Shown piece after piece: positions 42,790 through 52,125 of a stretch of DNA of 64,000 bases. A program made the position numbers and the translations under genes. The DNA is from Ectobacillus funiculus (GTDB taxonomy: Bacteria; Bacillota; Bacilli; Bacillales; Bacillaceae_G): NCBI RefSeq assembly GCF_004138295.1, contig NZ_SCFM01000004.1, forward strand, positions 310,001 through 374,000, in the 5' to 3' direction. Below the pieces are notes generated by a model. It had not been told where the DNA came from. It did no database searches and was given only the letters and a program-made list of their open reading frames with translations. Position 1 is the first letter of the stretch; each line of letters starts with the position of its first letter.

Positions 42790-43158
42790 TTAATACTGAA
42801 TATCATTAGAATTCTCCTTATTTCTCAACGTCCTAAATGCTACACATCCAGAAATAATCTGTAGTAATGATGGGATGAACATAACGAACATAGACAAAAT
42901 CAATAATATCGTACCAATTACAATCATAATGATTCCATAAACAACATTGTTGATTCTGTTGACAAAGCAACTTAAAACTATTGAGGCAGATTGCATTATA
43001 AAATACACAAAAATTAGAATTAGCACACCAAATTGAGTATCGGCATCATTTGAATAAATGTACGGGTCAAATATAAGCATTAAGAATAAGAATCCCGTTA
43101 TAAGTAATCCTAAAATTCCACCAATCAATCCAGTAACAAGTTCAGCAGTTCTTTTCAT
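42790..43158 (-). CDS. DUF4064-like membrane protein
   Basis: Small membrane protein (122 aa) with about four helices (TAELVTGLIGGILGLLITGF, FGVLILIFVYFIMQS, VVYGIIMIVIGTILLILSMF, FIPSLLQIISGCVAF). The pattern fits DUF4064 proteins of Firmicutes, whose function is unknown. GGGAG lies 8 bases before the ATG at 43158. It is flanked by the two copies of the sbcC 3' end, so it was probably brought in by the rearrangement. Confidence 0.65.
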   Translation of the reverse strand: MKRTAELVTGLIGGILGLLITGFLFLMLIFDPYIYSNDADTQFGVLILIFVYFIMQSASIVLSCFVNRINNVVYGIIMIVIGTILLILSMFVMFIPSLLQIISGCVAFRTLRNKENSNDIQY

Positions 43159-43209
43159 AAGATGCACTCCCTTTGATTTGTTATGGAGTTGTATAAAGTA
43201 TTCACACTA

Positions 43210-43305
43210 GTGTATTTTGAATTGATTATATGTATGCGTATTGCTAAAGCATTAGAAATGCATATGGAGGATATATGGATAGATGAAGAAAACCCTGCCA
43301 ACTAA
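43210..43305 (+). pseudogene. XRE-family regulator, C-terminal remnant
   Basis: About 31 codons ending in TAA read FELIICMRIAKALEMHMED then IWIDEEN, the typical last helix of small Cro/CI-type (XRE) regulators. The DNA-binding part is missing and there is no ribosome site. A shorter copy of the same segment is at about 42414. Confidence 0.6.
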
Positions 43306-43315
43306 TGGCAAGGTT
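43291..43315 (+). terminator. Hairpin after the regulator remnant
   Basis: The stem AACCCTGCCA/TGGCAAGGTT has one mismatch and overlaps the stop codon of the remnant. Confidence 0.45.
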
Positions 43316-43481
43316 CATCTTATTTCTAATTAAAAAACAAAACATAGACAAAAGAAGGATTCATTTACAAGATGGATAAAGTTTTTTATTCGTTATTCAT
43401 CGAACATTACGAATTCCCAGGAGTAGTAAATATCTTATTAAACTGTTGTGCGGTCTAGTTGTGTACCTCTGTTGCATATGA

Positions 43482-46400
43482 CTATACCTGTATCACAAAC
43501 CGTGTTCGACTACAGCCATCCTTCTGTTTTGTTACTTCCAAAACAGCTGGAAGCGCATGTTTTAACTCTTGCACGTGGGAAATTACACCAATCAGACGAC
43601 CCGACTTTTGTAAGTCTATTAGCGTGTCGATTGCCTTTACAAGCGATTCTTCATCAAGAGATCCGAAGCCCTCATCAATAAACATCGTTTCGATGGAAAT
43701 GCCTCCCTCATAAGATTGAATCACATCTGCCATCCCGAGCGCCAGACAAAGAGATGCGTTAAACTTTTCGCCGCCAGATAGTGTTTTTACATCGCGTGTT
43801 TGTCCGGTATACGCATCATACACATCTAGTCCGAGACCGCTTTGACGAAGTCTCTTTTCCACCCTATCGCTTCTTTTTAAATAAAACTGACCGTTTGAAA
43901 GCTTACGAAGCCGCTCATTTGCTGCCTGCACAATATGCTCTAAATATTCAATAAGGATATATCGTTCAAAAGAAATCCGGCTCTCATTATCGCCTTTGAC
44001 AGCCTCATACAAATCAACAAGCTCATGAAAAACAGTTTCTTCTTCTTGAATGTCCTCATCAATTCTGCTAATATTCTCTGCAGTTTGTTTTATATATTGA
44101 AGGGTCATCATTGTATGCTGACGCTGTTCCTTCGTTTGTTCTGCTTGTTGTCGCAGTTCTTCGATTGTCCCCAGTAATTCCTCTACATTAGTTCGTTTTT
44201 CATTCGTTAGCTCACTGCGCAACTCCTCGATTTGTTTGGAAAGCAACTGTACTGCTGAATAGTAGGACTCGATTGTTTGCTGCAGGGACAGAATTTGCTC
44301 TTGGGGCCTTTTCGCAGCTTGATAAGCGGCTTCATCTATGAAACTGGCCTGCCGCAGGCTTGCCGCAAAACGCTCATATCGTTGACTTTTTTGCTCTTGA
44401 GCTTCCTTTAGCTGCCGCAGCGCGGAGCCATAGTCTGCTTGGATTTGAAATCTTTCCTTTGTCACTTGCTCATACTGCCGCTCTGCTAGCTTCCAGCTCT
44501 CCTCCAACGTCTGAATCAAACTCTCTGCTTCTTGATATTTGCTGTTCCACATACTCATATTGGAAATATGCACTGGAATTCTCGTTTGATCATGCTTATA
44601 GGCAACCTGCTCCTCCATGTACGAACGCTCCATATGCTGCAGGTGAGCTTCGATTTGTCCTTTATCGTTCTGCAGCTTTTCTATATGCGCCTCGAGCTCT
44701 TGGATTTTTAGCTTTATATCATTCCGTATAGTTTCCTTTTGCCTCAAGATCTCAATTTTTTCAGATAATTGTGTTCCTTTTTTCATGAGCATCTCATATT
44801 CTTGTGTAGCTTCGGCACGATGATAGCCGCGTTCTTCAATCTCCCGTGCCTTGTCTTCACAATCCTTGCTTGCCGAGTGCCAGATTCCCTCGTATTGAAA
44901 ATACTCTTTCTCCGCCTGCTCCCGCTTGCTGCGAAGCTGTTGCAGTTCATCCTTATGAATTCCCTGTTCACGGAATACCGCTTTATTCGGGTGGGAAGTA
45001 CTTCCACATACAGGACAATGACAACCGTCCTCTAGCTGCAGCGCAAGATGTCCAGCCTGTTCTGCAAGCCCTGCCTTTTCAGCTGCTTCATATTTCCTTT
45101 GCCACTGCTCGGCCACACTCTTCGCCTGTAATAGATGAGCCTCTTGCTCTTTCACATATTGCGAAGCTTCCAGGTATACTTTGAGCGCTTTAAAATCCTC
45201 CCGTAATGCCGCTCGCTCTTCAAGCATTGCCGCATAGTCACGTAACAACTCATCAAGCTGTTGCAGCGCTTGAGTTAGATTCTTACGTTGTTCTAAGCTT
45301 CTTTGCTCCTCTTGGACAACAGCCTGAAGCCGCTCTTTCTCCTTTTGCAGCTTCTTCTCTGTTTCCTTTAGCTGCAGCTCTTTGGAGGCGAAGGTTTCTA
45401 AAATAGGCTTTAGCTCTGTCAAAGCTTCTCTGTTTCGCTTTGCTTCCTCACGCAGCGGTTCCTTCATTTTTTCAGCGTTGTACAATTGCTCAGTCCTTTG
45501 GAAACGCTGCTCTATTTCTGTTTGTTTCCCGTGCAGCATAGCAACCCTTGCTTCTGCTTGCCCAGCGATGTGAACAGCCTCCAGATATGTGTCCTCAAAT
45601 GGCACAAGACGGTTTGCCTTCTCGCCAAGCTGCAGTTCCTGCTGCTTTTGCTCCATCACTTGACGATCAAGAAGCAGCTGTTCATAGCGTTCTTCCTTCA
45701 ACTGTAAATCTAGTAATCTATCATTGACTGCTTTAGCCCTATGATAGAATTCCTCTTTTTCCGCAAGCTCCTTTACTTGCAATTCCGTCTTCTTTGTCAA
45801 TGCTGCCAATAGACTTTGATAAAAGGCCTGTTCTTCTTCTAAGGCTTGCAGCACTTGATAGCTGTTTACACTCTCTTGTTCTGTAAGCTCTTTTAAAAAA
45901 GACGACTCACGTACAGGAAGCTGCATCGCGTTCCGTATATAAATATCGCGTTCCTTCCTCTTGCCCTGCAGCTTGTCGTGCAGTGCCTTCCGTTTCCCAT
46001 CCAATAGCTCCCTCATAAGCTTATAGCGGTCTGTTTTAAAAATACGGCGCAAAATCTCCTCTTTATTTTCTGTTTCAGAAGTCAGCAGCTTACGAAATTC
46101 CCCTTGCGGAAGCATTACAATTTGACTAAATTGATGCTTATTTAGACCTAGCAGCTCTTCTACCTTTCGATTGATATCGGTCACGTGAACACGGTCCACG
46201 CACGGCACCTGCTCTTCTCCAACAATTTCGTAAAATTCAATCGTTCCGCCTGTTGCCGTTTTATTTCCTTTCTTTTTATGCGCCATTTGCCTCATAATCC
46301 GATATACCCGGTCTCTAATAGCAAATATAAGCTCAACGCTCGTATGCACATGATCCTCAGCAAAGTGACTGCGCAGCATAACAGCATCATTCCGCTCTTC

Positions 46401-46574
46401 ACCGCTTGCTTCTCCATAGAGCGCATAACAAATCGCATCAAAGATTGTTGTTTTTCCAGCACCTGTGTTCCCTGAAATTGAAAATAAGCGATGCTCACCC
46501 AATTCTTCAAAATCCACAATTTCCTTCCCTTTATATGGTCCGAACGCATTCATAATAAGTCGAATCGGCTTCAT
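43482..46574 (-). CDS. sbcC: DNA double-strand break repair nuclease, ATPase subunit SbcC
   Basis: SMC/Rad50-like ATPase (1030 aa) that works with SbcD to cut hairpins and blocked DNA ends. Walker A is GNTGAGKTTIFDAICYALYG near residue 35. Two long coiled coils flank the zinc hook CPVCGSTSHP (about residue 515). The C-terminal half has LSGGEKFNASLCLALGMA (signature) and MFIDEGFGSLDEESL (Walker B). It overlaps sbcD by 4 bases. The last 45 codons are duplicated downstream. Confidence 0.97.
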   Translation of the reverse strand: MKPIRLIMNAFGPYKGKEIVDFEELGEHRLFSISGNTGAGKTTIFDAICYALYGEASGEERNDAVMLRSHFAEDHVHTSVELIFAIRDRVYRIMRQMAHKKKGNKTATGGTIEFYEIVGEEQVPCVDRVHVTDINRKVEELLGLNKHQFSQIVMLPQGEFRKLLTSETENKEEILRRIFKTDRYKLMRELLDGKRKALHDKLQGKRKERDIYIRNAMQLPVRESSFLKELTEQESVNSYQVLQALEEEQAFYQSLLAALTKKTELQVKELAEKEEFYHRAKAVNDRLLDLQLKEERYEQLLLDRQVMEQKQQELQLGEKANRLVPFEDTYLEAVHIAGQAEARVAMLHGKQTEIEQRFQRTEQLYNAEKMKEPLREEAKRNREALTELKPILETFASKELQLKETEKKLQKEKERLQAVVQEEQRSLEQRKNLTQALQQLDELLRDYAAMLEERAALREDFKALKVYLEASQYVKEQEAHLLQAKSVAEQWQRKYEAAEKAGLAEQAGHLALQLEDGCHCPVCGSTSHPNKAVFREQGIHKDELQQLRSKREQAEKEYFQYEGIWHSASKDCEDKAREIEERGYHRAEATQEYEMLMKKGTQLSEKIEILRQKETIRNDIKLKIQELEAHIEKLQNDKGQIEAHLQHMERSYMEEQVAYKHDQTRIPVHISNMSMWNSKYQEAESLIQTLEESWKLAERQYEQVTKERFQIQADYGSALRQLKEAQEQKSQRYERFAASLRQASFIDEAAYQAAKRPQEQILSLQQTIESYYSAVQLLSKQIEELRSELTNEKRTNVEELLGTIEELRQQAEQTKEQRQHTMMTLQYIKQTAENISRIDEDIQEEETVFHELVDLYEAVKGDNESRISFERYILIEYLEHIVQAANERLRKLSNGQFYLKRSDRVEKRLRQSGLGLDVYDAYTGQTRDVKTLSGGEKFNASLCLALGMADVIQSYEGGISIETMFIDEGFGSLDEESLVKAIDTLIDLQKSGRLIGVISHVQELKHALPAVLEVTKQKDGCSRTRFVIQV

Positions 46575-47728
46575 CGTCGCCCTCCTTCCCGCTCACGTAC
46601 TTCGTCTAGCACTTCTAAAAAAATTTGCTGCTTCACATCTGACAATTCGTTCCCCCGCATTTCTCTATAAAAGGCCTTTAACAAGGACATATCATCCATT
46701 TGATGACGGGATGCAGCTGCTTCTCCTGTATCTGTCTTTCCTTGCTTATGCAAGACTCGTTCGACATGCATTGCATTCGGATACACAGTGCGAATTTTCT
46801 CCATTGGTTGCAAAACAGGATTTTCATCCAATAATCTTACAAATACATAATCTGCACAAATTTCATGACGCAGCAGCTCATCTAGCTTAGCTTCCACAGT
46901 TCTCATCTCACGCAGCGGCTTCAGTTCCCGCTTTTCTATCGTGATATCCCCTTGTCCATTCAATTCCACAATATAAAAACCCTTTTTATGGTGTTCTTCC
47001 GAAATGGAATATTTCATAGGCGAGCCCGCATACCGAATTTTCTCCTCACGTATGTAATGGGCCTGATGCAAATGCCCAAGTGCCGTATAATGAAAGTGCT
47101 TAAAATAATGACTATTCACATATTCAACGCCACCTATTGATAACGGTCTCTCGCTTTCACTCGTATTCTCCTCCATCTCTCCCGATGGCGTTACAAAGGC
47201 ATGTCCAACAAAAATATGGCGAGCTTCCTGGTCCATTGTTTCAGCAATCGTATTTACAAGAATACGCATTGCATCATCATGACTGCGCACATCATCATTT
47301 TTTAATTTATATCGAACAACACTTGGATCTGCATATGGAATTAAATGAATATGAACCTTCCCGTGCTCATCCACAAGCTCTACTGGTTCATACGGATATT
47401 GAAACTGTCCAGCAAGATATAAACCTTGCGCCTTCATCAACTCGCTTCCGAAATGGATCCGATCGGGACTATCGTGGTTTCCCGCAATTGCAAACACAGG
47501 AGTTTGTAAATCAATCGTAATCGTTCTTAATGTCCGATTAAGTAAATCAACAGCCTCAGTCGGAGGAATAGCCCGGTCATACAAATCCCCCGCAATGATA
47601 ACAGCGTCAGGCCTCTCTAGCCGAATGGCTTCTACAAATTGATTCAGTACAAACTCCTGGTCCTCTGTCATATACACACCATGAATTAATTTTCCTAAAT
47701 GCCAATCTGCCGTATGAAAAAACTTCAT
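46571..47728 (-). CDS. sbcD: DNA repair exonuclease SbcD
   Basis: Mre11-type Mn-dependent nuclease (385 aa). The phosphoesterase motifs are in order: HTADWHLGKLIHG, VIIAGDLYDRAIPP, FAIAGNHDSPDRI, IFVGHAFVTPSG and YTALGHLHQAHYI. GAGGAG precedes the ATG. It is the partner of SbcC, encoded in the same operon with a 4-base overlap. Confidence 0.97.
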   Translation of the reverse strand: MKFFHTADWHLGKLIHGVYMTEDQEFVLNQFVEAIRLERPDAVIIAGDLYDRAIPPTEAVDLLNRTLRTITIDLQTPVFAIAGNHDSPDRIHFGSELMKAQGLYLAGQFQYPYEPVELVDEHGKVHIHLIPYADPSVVRYKLKNDDVRSHDDAMRILVNTIAETMDQEARHIFVGHAFVTPSGEMEENTSESERPLSIGGVEYVNSHYFKHFHYTALGHLHQAHYIREEKIRYAGSPMKYSISEEHHKKGFYIVELNGQGDITIEKRELKPLREMRTVEAKLDELLRHEICADYVFVRLLDENPVLQPMEKIRTVYPNAMHVERVLHKQGKTDTGEAAASRHQMDDMSLLKAFYREMRGNELSDVKQQIFLEVLDEVREREGGRR

Positions 47729-47746
47729 GCCTTCTCTCTCCTCATC

Positions 47747-47986
47747 TTAGTTGACAGAATGAAGAGAAACGAGTTGATAACGGAGAATCGTTTTTCCTTC
47801 ATTCCAAACAATCATTTTCGGTACAGCCTTCCCGACTGCTTCTTTTTCAGTTTTATATATAGGTACTGTCTCTTCTAATGGGTATACATGATAACCATCA
47901 AGCCGAAGTTCAAATAAATTGTCCTCTGCGTCAACACGCACTTCTAAATCATGAGAAACGATATGGGTATGCATTTCAAAATTCAT
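47747..47986 (-). CDS. DUF2584-like small protein
   Basis: Small protein (79 aa) with RLDGYHVYPLEETVPIYKT and KTILRYQLVSLHSVN, which resembles DUF2584 of Bacillus. Function is unknown. ATG at 47986 is chosen because AAAGGGG lies 9 bases upstream. It precedes sbcD by 18 bases and may be co-transcribed with it. Confidence 0.6.
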   Translation of the reverse strand: MNFEMHTHIVSHDLEVRVDAEDNLFELRLDGYHVYPLEETVPIYKTEKEAVGKAVPKMIVWNEGKTILRYQLVSLHSVN

Positions 47987-48126
47987 TTGCTTCATCCCCT
48001 TTATTTTACAGTTCTTCTTATTAATCTTATCTCGTCAAAGAACAGATGACAAGATAAGAGAAAGTACAAGTCTTCTCACTACGCTTGTTTTATAAATTCC
48101 CCTTATGCCAAATTGCCTTTACAGCA

Positions 48127-48148
48127 TAAAAGCACCCCGAAGGATGCT
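48127..48148 (-). terminator. Terminator-like hairpin
   Basis: AGCACCC/GGATGCT with one mismatch around a GAA-type tetraloop is followed by TTTTA on the minus strand, after the 62-aa gene. Confidence 0.55.
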
Positions 48149-48151
48149 CTC

Positions 48152-48340
48152 TTATCTGTACAGTTTTAAAGCTTTTAGGTCCTTTAAAATCTGATGATAT
48201 GATCCTTCAATCCCTTCTTTAACATGATCCAGTTCTGCTGCGCTCTCCTTTAGGATATCAACATTTTCCCGTATCCTTCTCAAAGCATCAACAAAACATT
48301 GATCCCTTTCACTTTGTGTAATAACCCATTGTTTTTTCAA
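48152..48340 (-). CDS. Hypothetical small helical protein, 62 aa
   Basis: I do not recognise it. The sequence is helical and charged (SERDQCFVDALRRIRENVDI, then LKESAAELDHVKEGIEGSYH). A TTG at 48340 gives KKQWVITQ as N-terminus and has GGGGG about 10 bases upstream; the frame also extends to 48385 without a better site. A terminator follows. Confidence 0.55.
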   Translation of the reverse strand: MKKQWVITQSERDQCFVDALRRIRENVDILKESAAELDHVKEGIEGSYHQILKDLKALKLYR

Positions 48341-48629
48341 TCCCCGCCATCCCCCTTCCTTAATCCTATTGTATTTTGACTGCATGGGCGAATTTCCATT
48401 TAATTGACTTTATGTTTGTATCAAAATATAAACATCGTCCACTTACACACTTATATGTTTACATAATAATATTATTATCAACCTCATATATAATCTGAGA
48501 TGTTGCCTCTCCGAAACACTCTTATCCTGCTCCTAAAAAACTACTTTTGCACAACAATGTTTGTATAGACCCACTCAATTCTTATCTGTTACTCTTATAC
48601 AGGAACATTTTTGCGAAAGGTTGTGTGAT

Positions 48630-49511
48630 ATGCACATGGAAGCATATTCTCATAAAAAAGCAGACCACGGTGCGATTGTTAGTATTGCCGCCTACATATT
48701 TTTATCAGCAATAAAGCTGACTGTGAGCTACATTACCGCATCAAGCGCTCTTCGCGCAGACGGCCTGAACAACTTAACAGATATCGGGGCATCCCTCGCC
48801 ATACTAATCGGCTTGAAAATTTCTAGAAAACCACGTGATCATAATCACCCATACGGTCATTCCCGTGCCGAACAAGTCGCTTCTCTAGCAGCTTCCTTTA
48901 TTATGGCAAGCGTAGGAATTGATGTAATGATTGGAGCCGTGCGTTTATTCTTTCAAAGTGAACAAACAACACCTAGTGTAACAGCAGCATGGGTAGCTAT
49001 ATTTTGTGCGGTCGTAATGTACGGCGTATATTTATACAATATGGCTCTTGCAAGGCGAACAAAAAGCAAAGCACTTGAAGCCGCGGCAAAGGATAATCTT
49101 TCCGATATGCTTGTTAGCATTGGCACAACAATTGGCATCATTGCCTCCCAATATGGGGTACCGATGCTTGATCCAATTGCAGCACTTATCGTTGGGATTA
49201 TCATCTGCAAAACAGCATGGGATATATTCAAAGATGCTTCTCATTTATTAACAGATGGCATTGATCCGGGTGAGATGGAATTATATAAACATACAGTAGC
49301 TATGGTGAACGGGGTCAATAAAATTACGGACATCAGAGGCCGCATGTATGGAAACGAAGCTTATGTGGACATTACAATTGAAGTAAACGCAACTATGGAT
49401 GTAATAGAAAGCCACCGCATTACAGATGAAATTGAAGAGCTTCTAAAACAAGAACATCAGATTCTCCATTCCCATATTCACGTAGAACCAAGTAAAACAA
49501 AACATCAGTGA
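48630..49511 (+). CDS. Cation diffusion facilitator, probable Mn/Fe exporter
   Basis: Six-helix metal exporter (293 aa) of the CDF family. The metal-site motifs are ADGLNNLTDIGASL in helix 2 and AAKDNLSDMLVSIG in helix 5; the N-x-x-x-D pairs resemble the manganese-type CDFs (B. subtilis MneP/MneS) rather than the zinc H-x-x-x-D type. HNHPYGHSRAEQ is in the first loop, and a cytosolic domain with HIHVEP ends the protein. AAAGG lies 9 bases before the ATG at 48630. The stop codon lies within an IS200/IS605-like end sequence. Confidence 0.88.
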   Translation: MHMEAYSHKKADHGAIVSIAAYIFLSAIKLTVSYITASSALRADGLNNLTDIGASLAILIGLKISRKPRDHNHPYGHSRAEQVASLAASFIMASVGIDVMIGAVRLFFQSEQTTPSVTAAWVAIFCAVVMYGVYLYNMALARRTKSKALEAAAKDNLSDMLVSIGTTIGIIASQYGVPMLDPIAALIVGIIICKTAWDIFKDASHLLTDGIDPGEMELYKHTVAMVNGVNKITDIRGRMYGNEAYVDITIEVNATMDVIESHRITDEIEELLKQEHQILHSHIHVEPSKTKHQ

Positions 49512-49553
49512 ACTACCACGAACCTAAAGGTATCGTGGTTTTACGCCCACAAA
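49507..49553 (+). mobile_element. Solo IS200/IS605-family end
   Basis: CCACGAACCTAAAGGTATC with a TCGTGG arm forms a 6-bp hairpin followed by TTTTACGCCCAC. About 47 bases match, in reverse orientation, the end at 60775-60822. It starts at the stop codon of the CDF gene. No transposase is attached. Confidence 0.7.
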
Positions 49554-49555
49554 TA

Positions 49556-49696
49556 TAAAGAAAACAGAAGCCTCGCCGATTGGCGAGCCTTTAGACGAAA
49601 ATGGAGACGTAAGTGCACTTGCATTGCATTTTATGCTTAAGCTTTTCCACTACGTTAAATTAGCTTATAGCTAAGAATCCATATCTCCTTAAAATA
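49556..49696 (+). repeat. 134-bp repeat, diverged copy
   Basis: Starts TAAAGAAAACAGAAGCCTCG and keeps the CTCGCCGATTGGCGAG hairpin exactly, but the second half is heavily changed. Confidence 0.75.
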
Positions 49697-49714
49697 AAAA
49701 ACAGCTTTAAGATT

Positions 49715-49856
49715 AGAGGCTGCTGAAACAGTCATTGCTTTGAGCACGTTAAAAAATTTTATTCATATACAAAGAAAAGAAGTTATCCATCTACATGCAG
49801 TTGCAGTAGTTGTCTAGCTTCTTTTCTTTGTTAAATAGACTTTTTCAGCATCCTCT
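49715..49856. mobile_element. MITE-like element with terminal inverted repeats
   Basis: The left end AGAGGCTGCTGAAACAGTC and the right end (complement AGAGGATGCTGAAAAAGTC) match at 17 of 19 bases. A second perfect 13-bp pair, CAAAGAAAAGAAG and its complement (49770-49782, 49818-49830), lies inside. The 142-bp unit has no ORF. It sits directly downstream of the PAP2 gene and could also act as its terminator. Confidence 0.6.
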
Positions 49857-49861
49857 TGATG

Positions 49862-50491
49862 CTAAGCTGTTTTTTTAGAAAAAAATTGATGAAACAAAAT
49901 GCACAGTATAAGCCAAGCCCCTCCTGCTGCACAACCCGCAAGAATATCAGTGGGATAATGTACCCCTAGGTATACACGGCTTAAAGTAACCGAAAAAATC
50001 AACAAGGAAGCCACTGTAATAATAATCGCTTTCTGTCGAAGCTCCAAACGATGCTCTGTAATTGCCAAATAAGCAATAAAGCCGATAAACGCTGTCGCAT
50101 TCATCGCGTGACCGCTCGGAAAACTATAACCTGTGGCAGTTACAAGTGTATGAATGTCGGGTCGTGCACGCTCAAACCAAGACTTTAGTGCAAAGTTCAA
50201 ATAACGGGAACCATATAAACTAACAACTAGCAAAGCAACAACTAACCAGCGTTTTCGAATCAAAAAATACAGTGCCAGCAAACAAACAAGCGGCGCATAC
50301 AGTCGAATGGAGCCTATATCTGATATAAGCCTAAAAAACATAGTAAACATGTCATTGCGAAAAGAGTGGATGTATTTACTCACCGCTACATCAGTATAAA
50401 CGAGAACTGCTGTTTCATATGTACTCGCCATGCCAATAAAAACACCCGCGCAAAGTATCATCCACTCTAGTAAACGTACGCGTTGTTTCAT
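49862..50491 (-). CDS. PAP2-family phosphatase (YodM-like)
   Basis: Membrane lipid phosphatase (about 210 aa, six helices), perhaps acting on undecaprenyl pyrophosphate or phosphatidylglycerol phosphate. The three PAP2 motifs are present: KSWFERARPD, SFPSGHAMNAT and SRVYLGVHYPTDILAG. Several start codons compete (TTG 50503, ATG 50500, ATG 50491); GAGG is best spaced for the last. B. subtilis yodM lies near yozD-yodN-yozE, and relatives of those genes are about 2 kb away here. Confidence 0.88.
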   Translation of the reverse strand: MKQRVRLLEWMILCAGVFIGMASTYETAVLVYTDVAVSKYIHSFRNDMFTMFFRLISDIGSIRLYAPLVCLLALYFLIRKRWLVVALLVVSLYGSRYLNFALKSWFERARPDIHTLVTATGYSFPSGHAMNATAFIGFIAYLAITEHRLELRQKAIIITVASLLIFSVTLSRVYLGVHYPTDILAGCAAGGAWLILCILFHQFFSKKTA

Positions 50492-50515
50492 CGCTCTCAT
50501 CAACCTCGCTCAAAT

Positions 50516-50554
50516 AAAAAATAGAGGGGTTCTTAGCTTCCCCTCTATTTTTTA
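50516..50554. terminator. Terminator of spo0M
   Basis: The stem AAATAGAGGGG/CCCCTCTATTT is perfect, with A-run and T-run on either side. Confidence 0.85.
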
Positions 50555-50563
50555 TTTTATGCA

Positions 50564-51328
50564 TTAACAATATTTTTTTATCATCTGTTCTAATCTATGT
50601 GCAAGTGTTGCCACATCAGAAGGTGTAACTGTGAAGCGAACACGCGTCTCGTCTAAATCTAGCGCCTCAGAAAATAAGCCTGCTAATCCTTTTGCTTTCC
50701 TATCAATCTCCATAATAAACTCCAGCTCATTCAGGGAACGCGGGAAAACAAGGAGCTCTAACTCATCTAGCTTTCGGTAAAACGGACCTGATACAGGTAA
50801 AAACTCAAGCTCCTGCGCAAAAGGAACGCTGCCTCGCAAACGGTGCGGCAGCTCTTCGCATTCTGCTTGGCGTAATCGGAAGCCAAGGCTCTGTACGGCC
50901 TGCATTACGTCACTCATAAGAGTACCCGGCAGCACTTGAATATAGTCCGTATCGCTTGGATCCATGCTATGTTTAATATCTAACCCCGTACGGATCCATA
51001 CTTTTTTGAGACCGAATGTTAAAGGTGTTTCAATAGGTAACGTAAAGGAAAATGGCACCTCTCGCTTTTCTCCCGGCTTGACCACAAGGGGATCTGTTAA
51101 GCGAATTTTCGCCAAGTCCTGTGTAATTGATACTTTTCGGTCATCTGACTCTCGTGTATACGTAGTAGAAAGTGTAAGGTAAATACTATCAACATTTTGT
51201 TCAACAGCGCCGCCAGCAATATGGACAATCCCCTTCACTTCTTCTCCCACTGCCCATTCATCGCGCTGCAATACTGTATCAACCTTAGCTGCCCCAATGC
51301 CGACACTTGCTAAAAATCTTTGAAACAT
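50564..51328 (-). CDS. spo0M: Sporulation-control protein Spo0M
   Basis: Arrestin-like cytosolic protein (254 aa). KVDTVLQRDEWAVGEEVKG and LVVKPGEKREVPFSFTLP match the Spo0M N-terminal beta-sandwich, and the C-terminal half has FPRSLNELEFIMEIDRKAKG. In B. subtilis Spo0M influences sporulation and interacts with the cytoskeleton or division apparatus. Its start lies 19 bases inside the end of the kinase gene, so the two are translationally coupled. Confidence 0.93.
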   Translation of the reverse strand: MFQRFLASVGIGAAKVDTVLQRDEWAVGEEVKGIVHIAGGAVEQNVDSIYLTLSTTYTRESDDRKVSITQDLAKIRLTDPLVVKPGEKREVPFSFTLPIETPLTFGLKKVWIRTGLDIKHSMDPSDTDYIQVLPGTLMSDVMQAVQSLGFRLRQAECEELPHRLRGSVPFAQELEFLPVSGPFYRKLDELELLVFPRSLNELEFIMEIDRKAKGLAGLFSEALDLDETRVRFTVTPSDVATLAHRLEQMIKKYC

Positions 51329-52125
51329 ATACTTCTCTCCTTTTCCATTGTTTCAATATGATTCATCAGTTCCTCTGCATTTTCATACGGCGTTGTTATA
51401 CGCAGCATACGCATAATTATGCTTCTCCCGTCATGAGATAGGGGCAGCTCTTCATACCAAGGACGTTCCTTCTTTGAAACAGGTGTATAGCCCGAATACA
51501 ACAAAAAGAGAAGAAAATGTCCTAGCGCATAAAAGTCGCTGCGATAATGAACCTCTCGCATATATTGCTTCTCACCAAAAAAGGTTTCCTCTCTTGTATC
51601 CTTCTCACCCATGCGGCAGGCTAAACCAAAATCAACAATATAGATCCGCCCGCCTTCCGTTAAGATATTTGGAATGCGCAAATCTCTATGAATAATACCC
51701 TGTTTATGAAAATGCGAAACAATCCTCAAAATATCGTAAATAATGGAAAATGCCCTCTCCTCAGTATACACGTGCTGCTCTTCAAAAATGAGCTGCTCAA
51801 ATGTTTTTCCCTGTATGTAGGTCATTACAAAAAACGGCTCATCATTCCAAACAAAGGAATGAAACAACTGCGGAATACAAGAATGCTTGATTTCCTGCAA
51901 AATTGCTTGCTCATTCTGAAATGATTTTCTTCCCGACGCAAGCTTTTGTTTACTTTTCCGCAGCTGTTTTAGCACCTTTTCTTCCCCTGTGTTCAAATCA
52001 GTAACGCGATACGTAAATCCGTAGCTTCCCATGCCAATTACACTTTCGATGCGATAATACAGTAAAACAGTACCCAGTTTCAGCGGTCTATCAAAAATAC
52101 TGGAGATACGCGAAAAAAACGTCAT
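51310..52125 (-). CDS. Serine/threonine protein kinase (YbdM-like)
   Basis: Soluble Hanks-type kinase (271 aa). The lobes carry GMGSYGFTYRV (Gly loop), KVLKQLRK (ATP Lys), NEQAILQEIKH (helix C Glu), IIHRDLRIPNIL (catalytic loop) and YIVDFGLACRMG (DFG). All catalytic residues are present. The catalytic loop reads HRDLRxxN, with Arg in place of the usual Lys. No transmembrane or PASTA domain is present, unlike PrkC. The gene overlaps spo0M and begins 1 base into the stop of the His-rich peptide, so it may phosphorylate or be controlled together with Spo0M (inference). Confidence 0.9.
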   Translation of the reverse strand: MTFFSRISSIFDRPLKLGTVLLYYRIESVIGMGSYGFTYRVTDLNTGEEKVLKQLRKSKQKLASGRKSFQNEQAILQEIKHSCIPQLFHSFVWNDEPFFVMTYIQGKTFEQLIFEEQHVYTEERAFSIIYDILRIVSHFHKQGIIHRDLRIPNILTEGGRIYIVDFGLACRMGEKDTREETFFGEKQYMREVHYRSDFYALGHFLLFLLYSGYTPVSKKERPWYEELPLSHDGRSIIMRMLRITTPYENAEELMNHIETMEKERSICFKDF

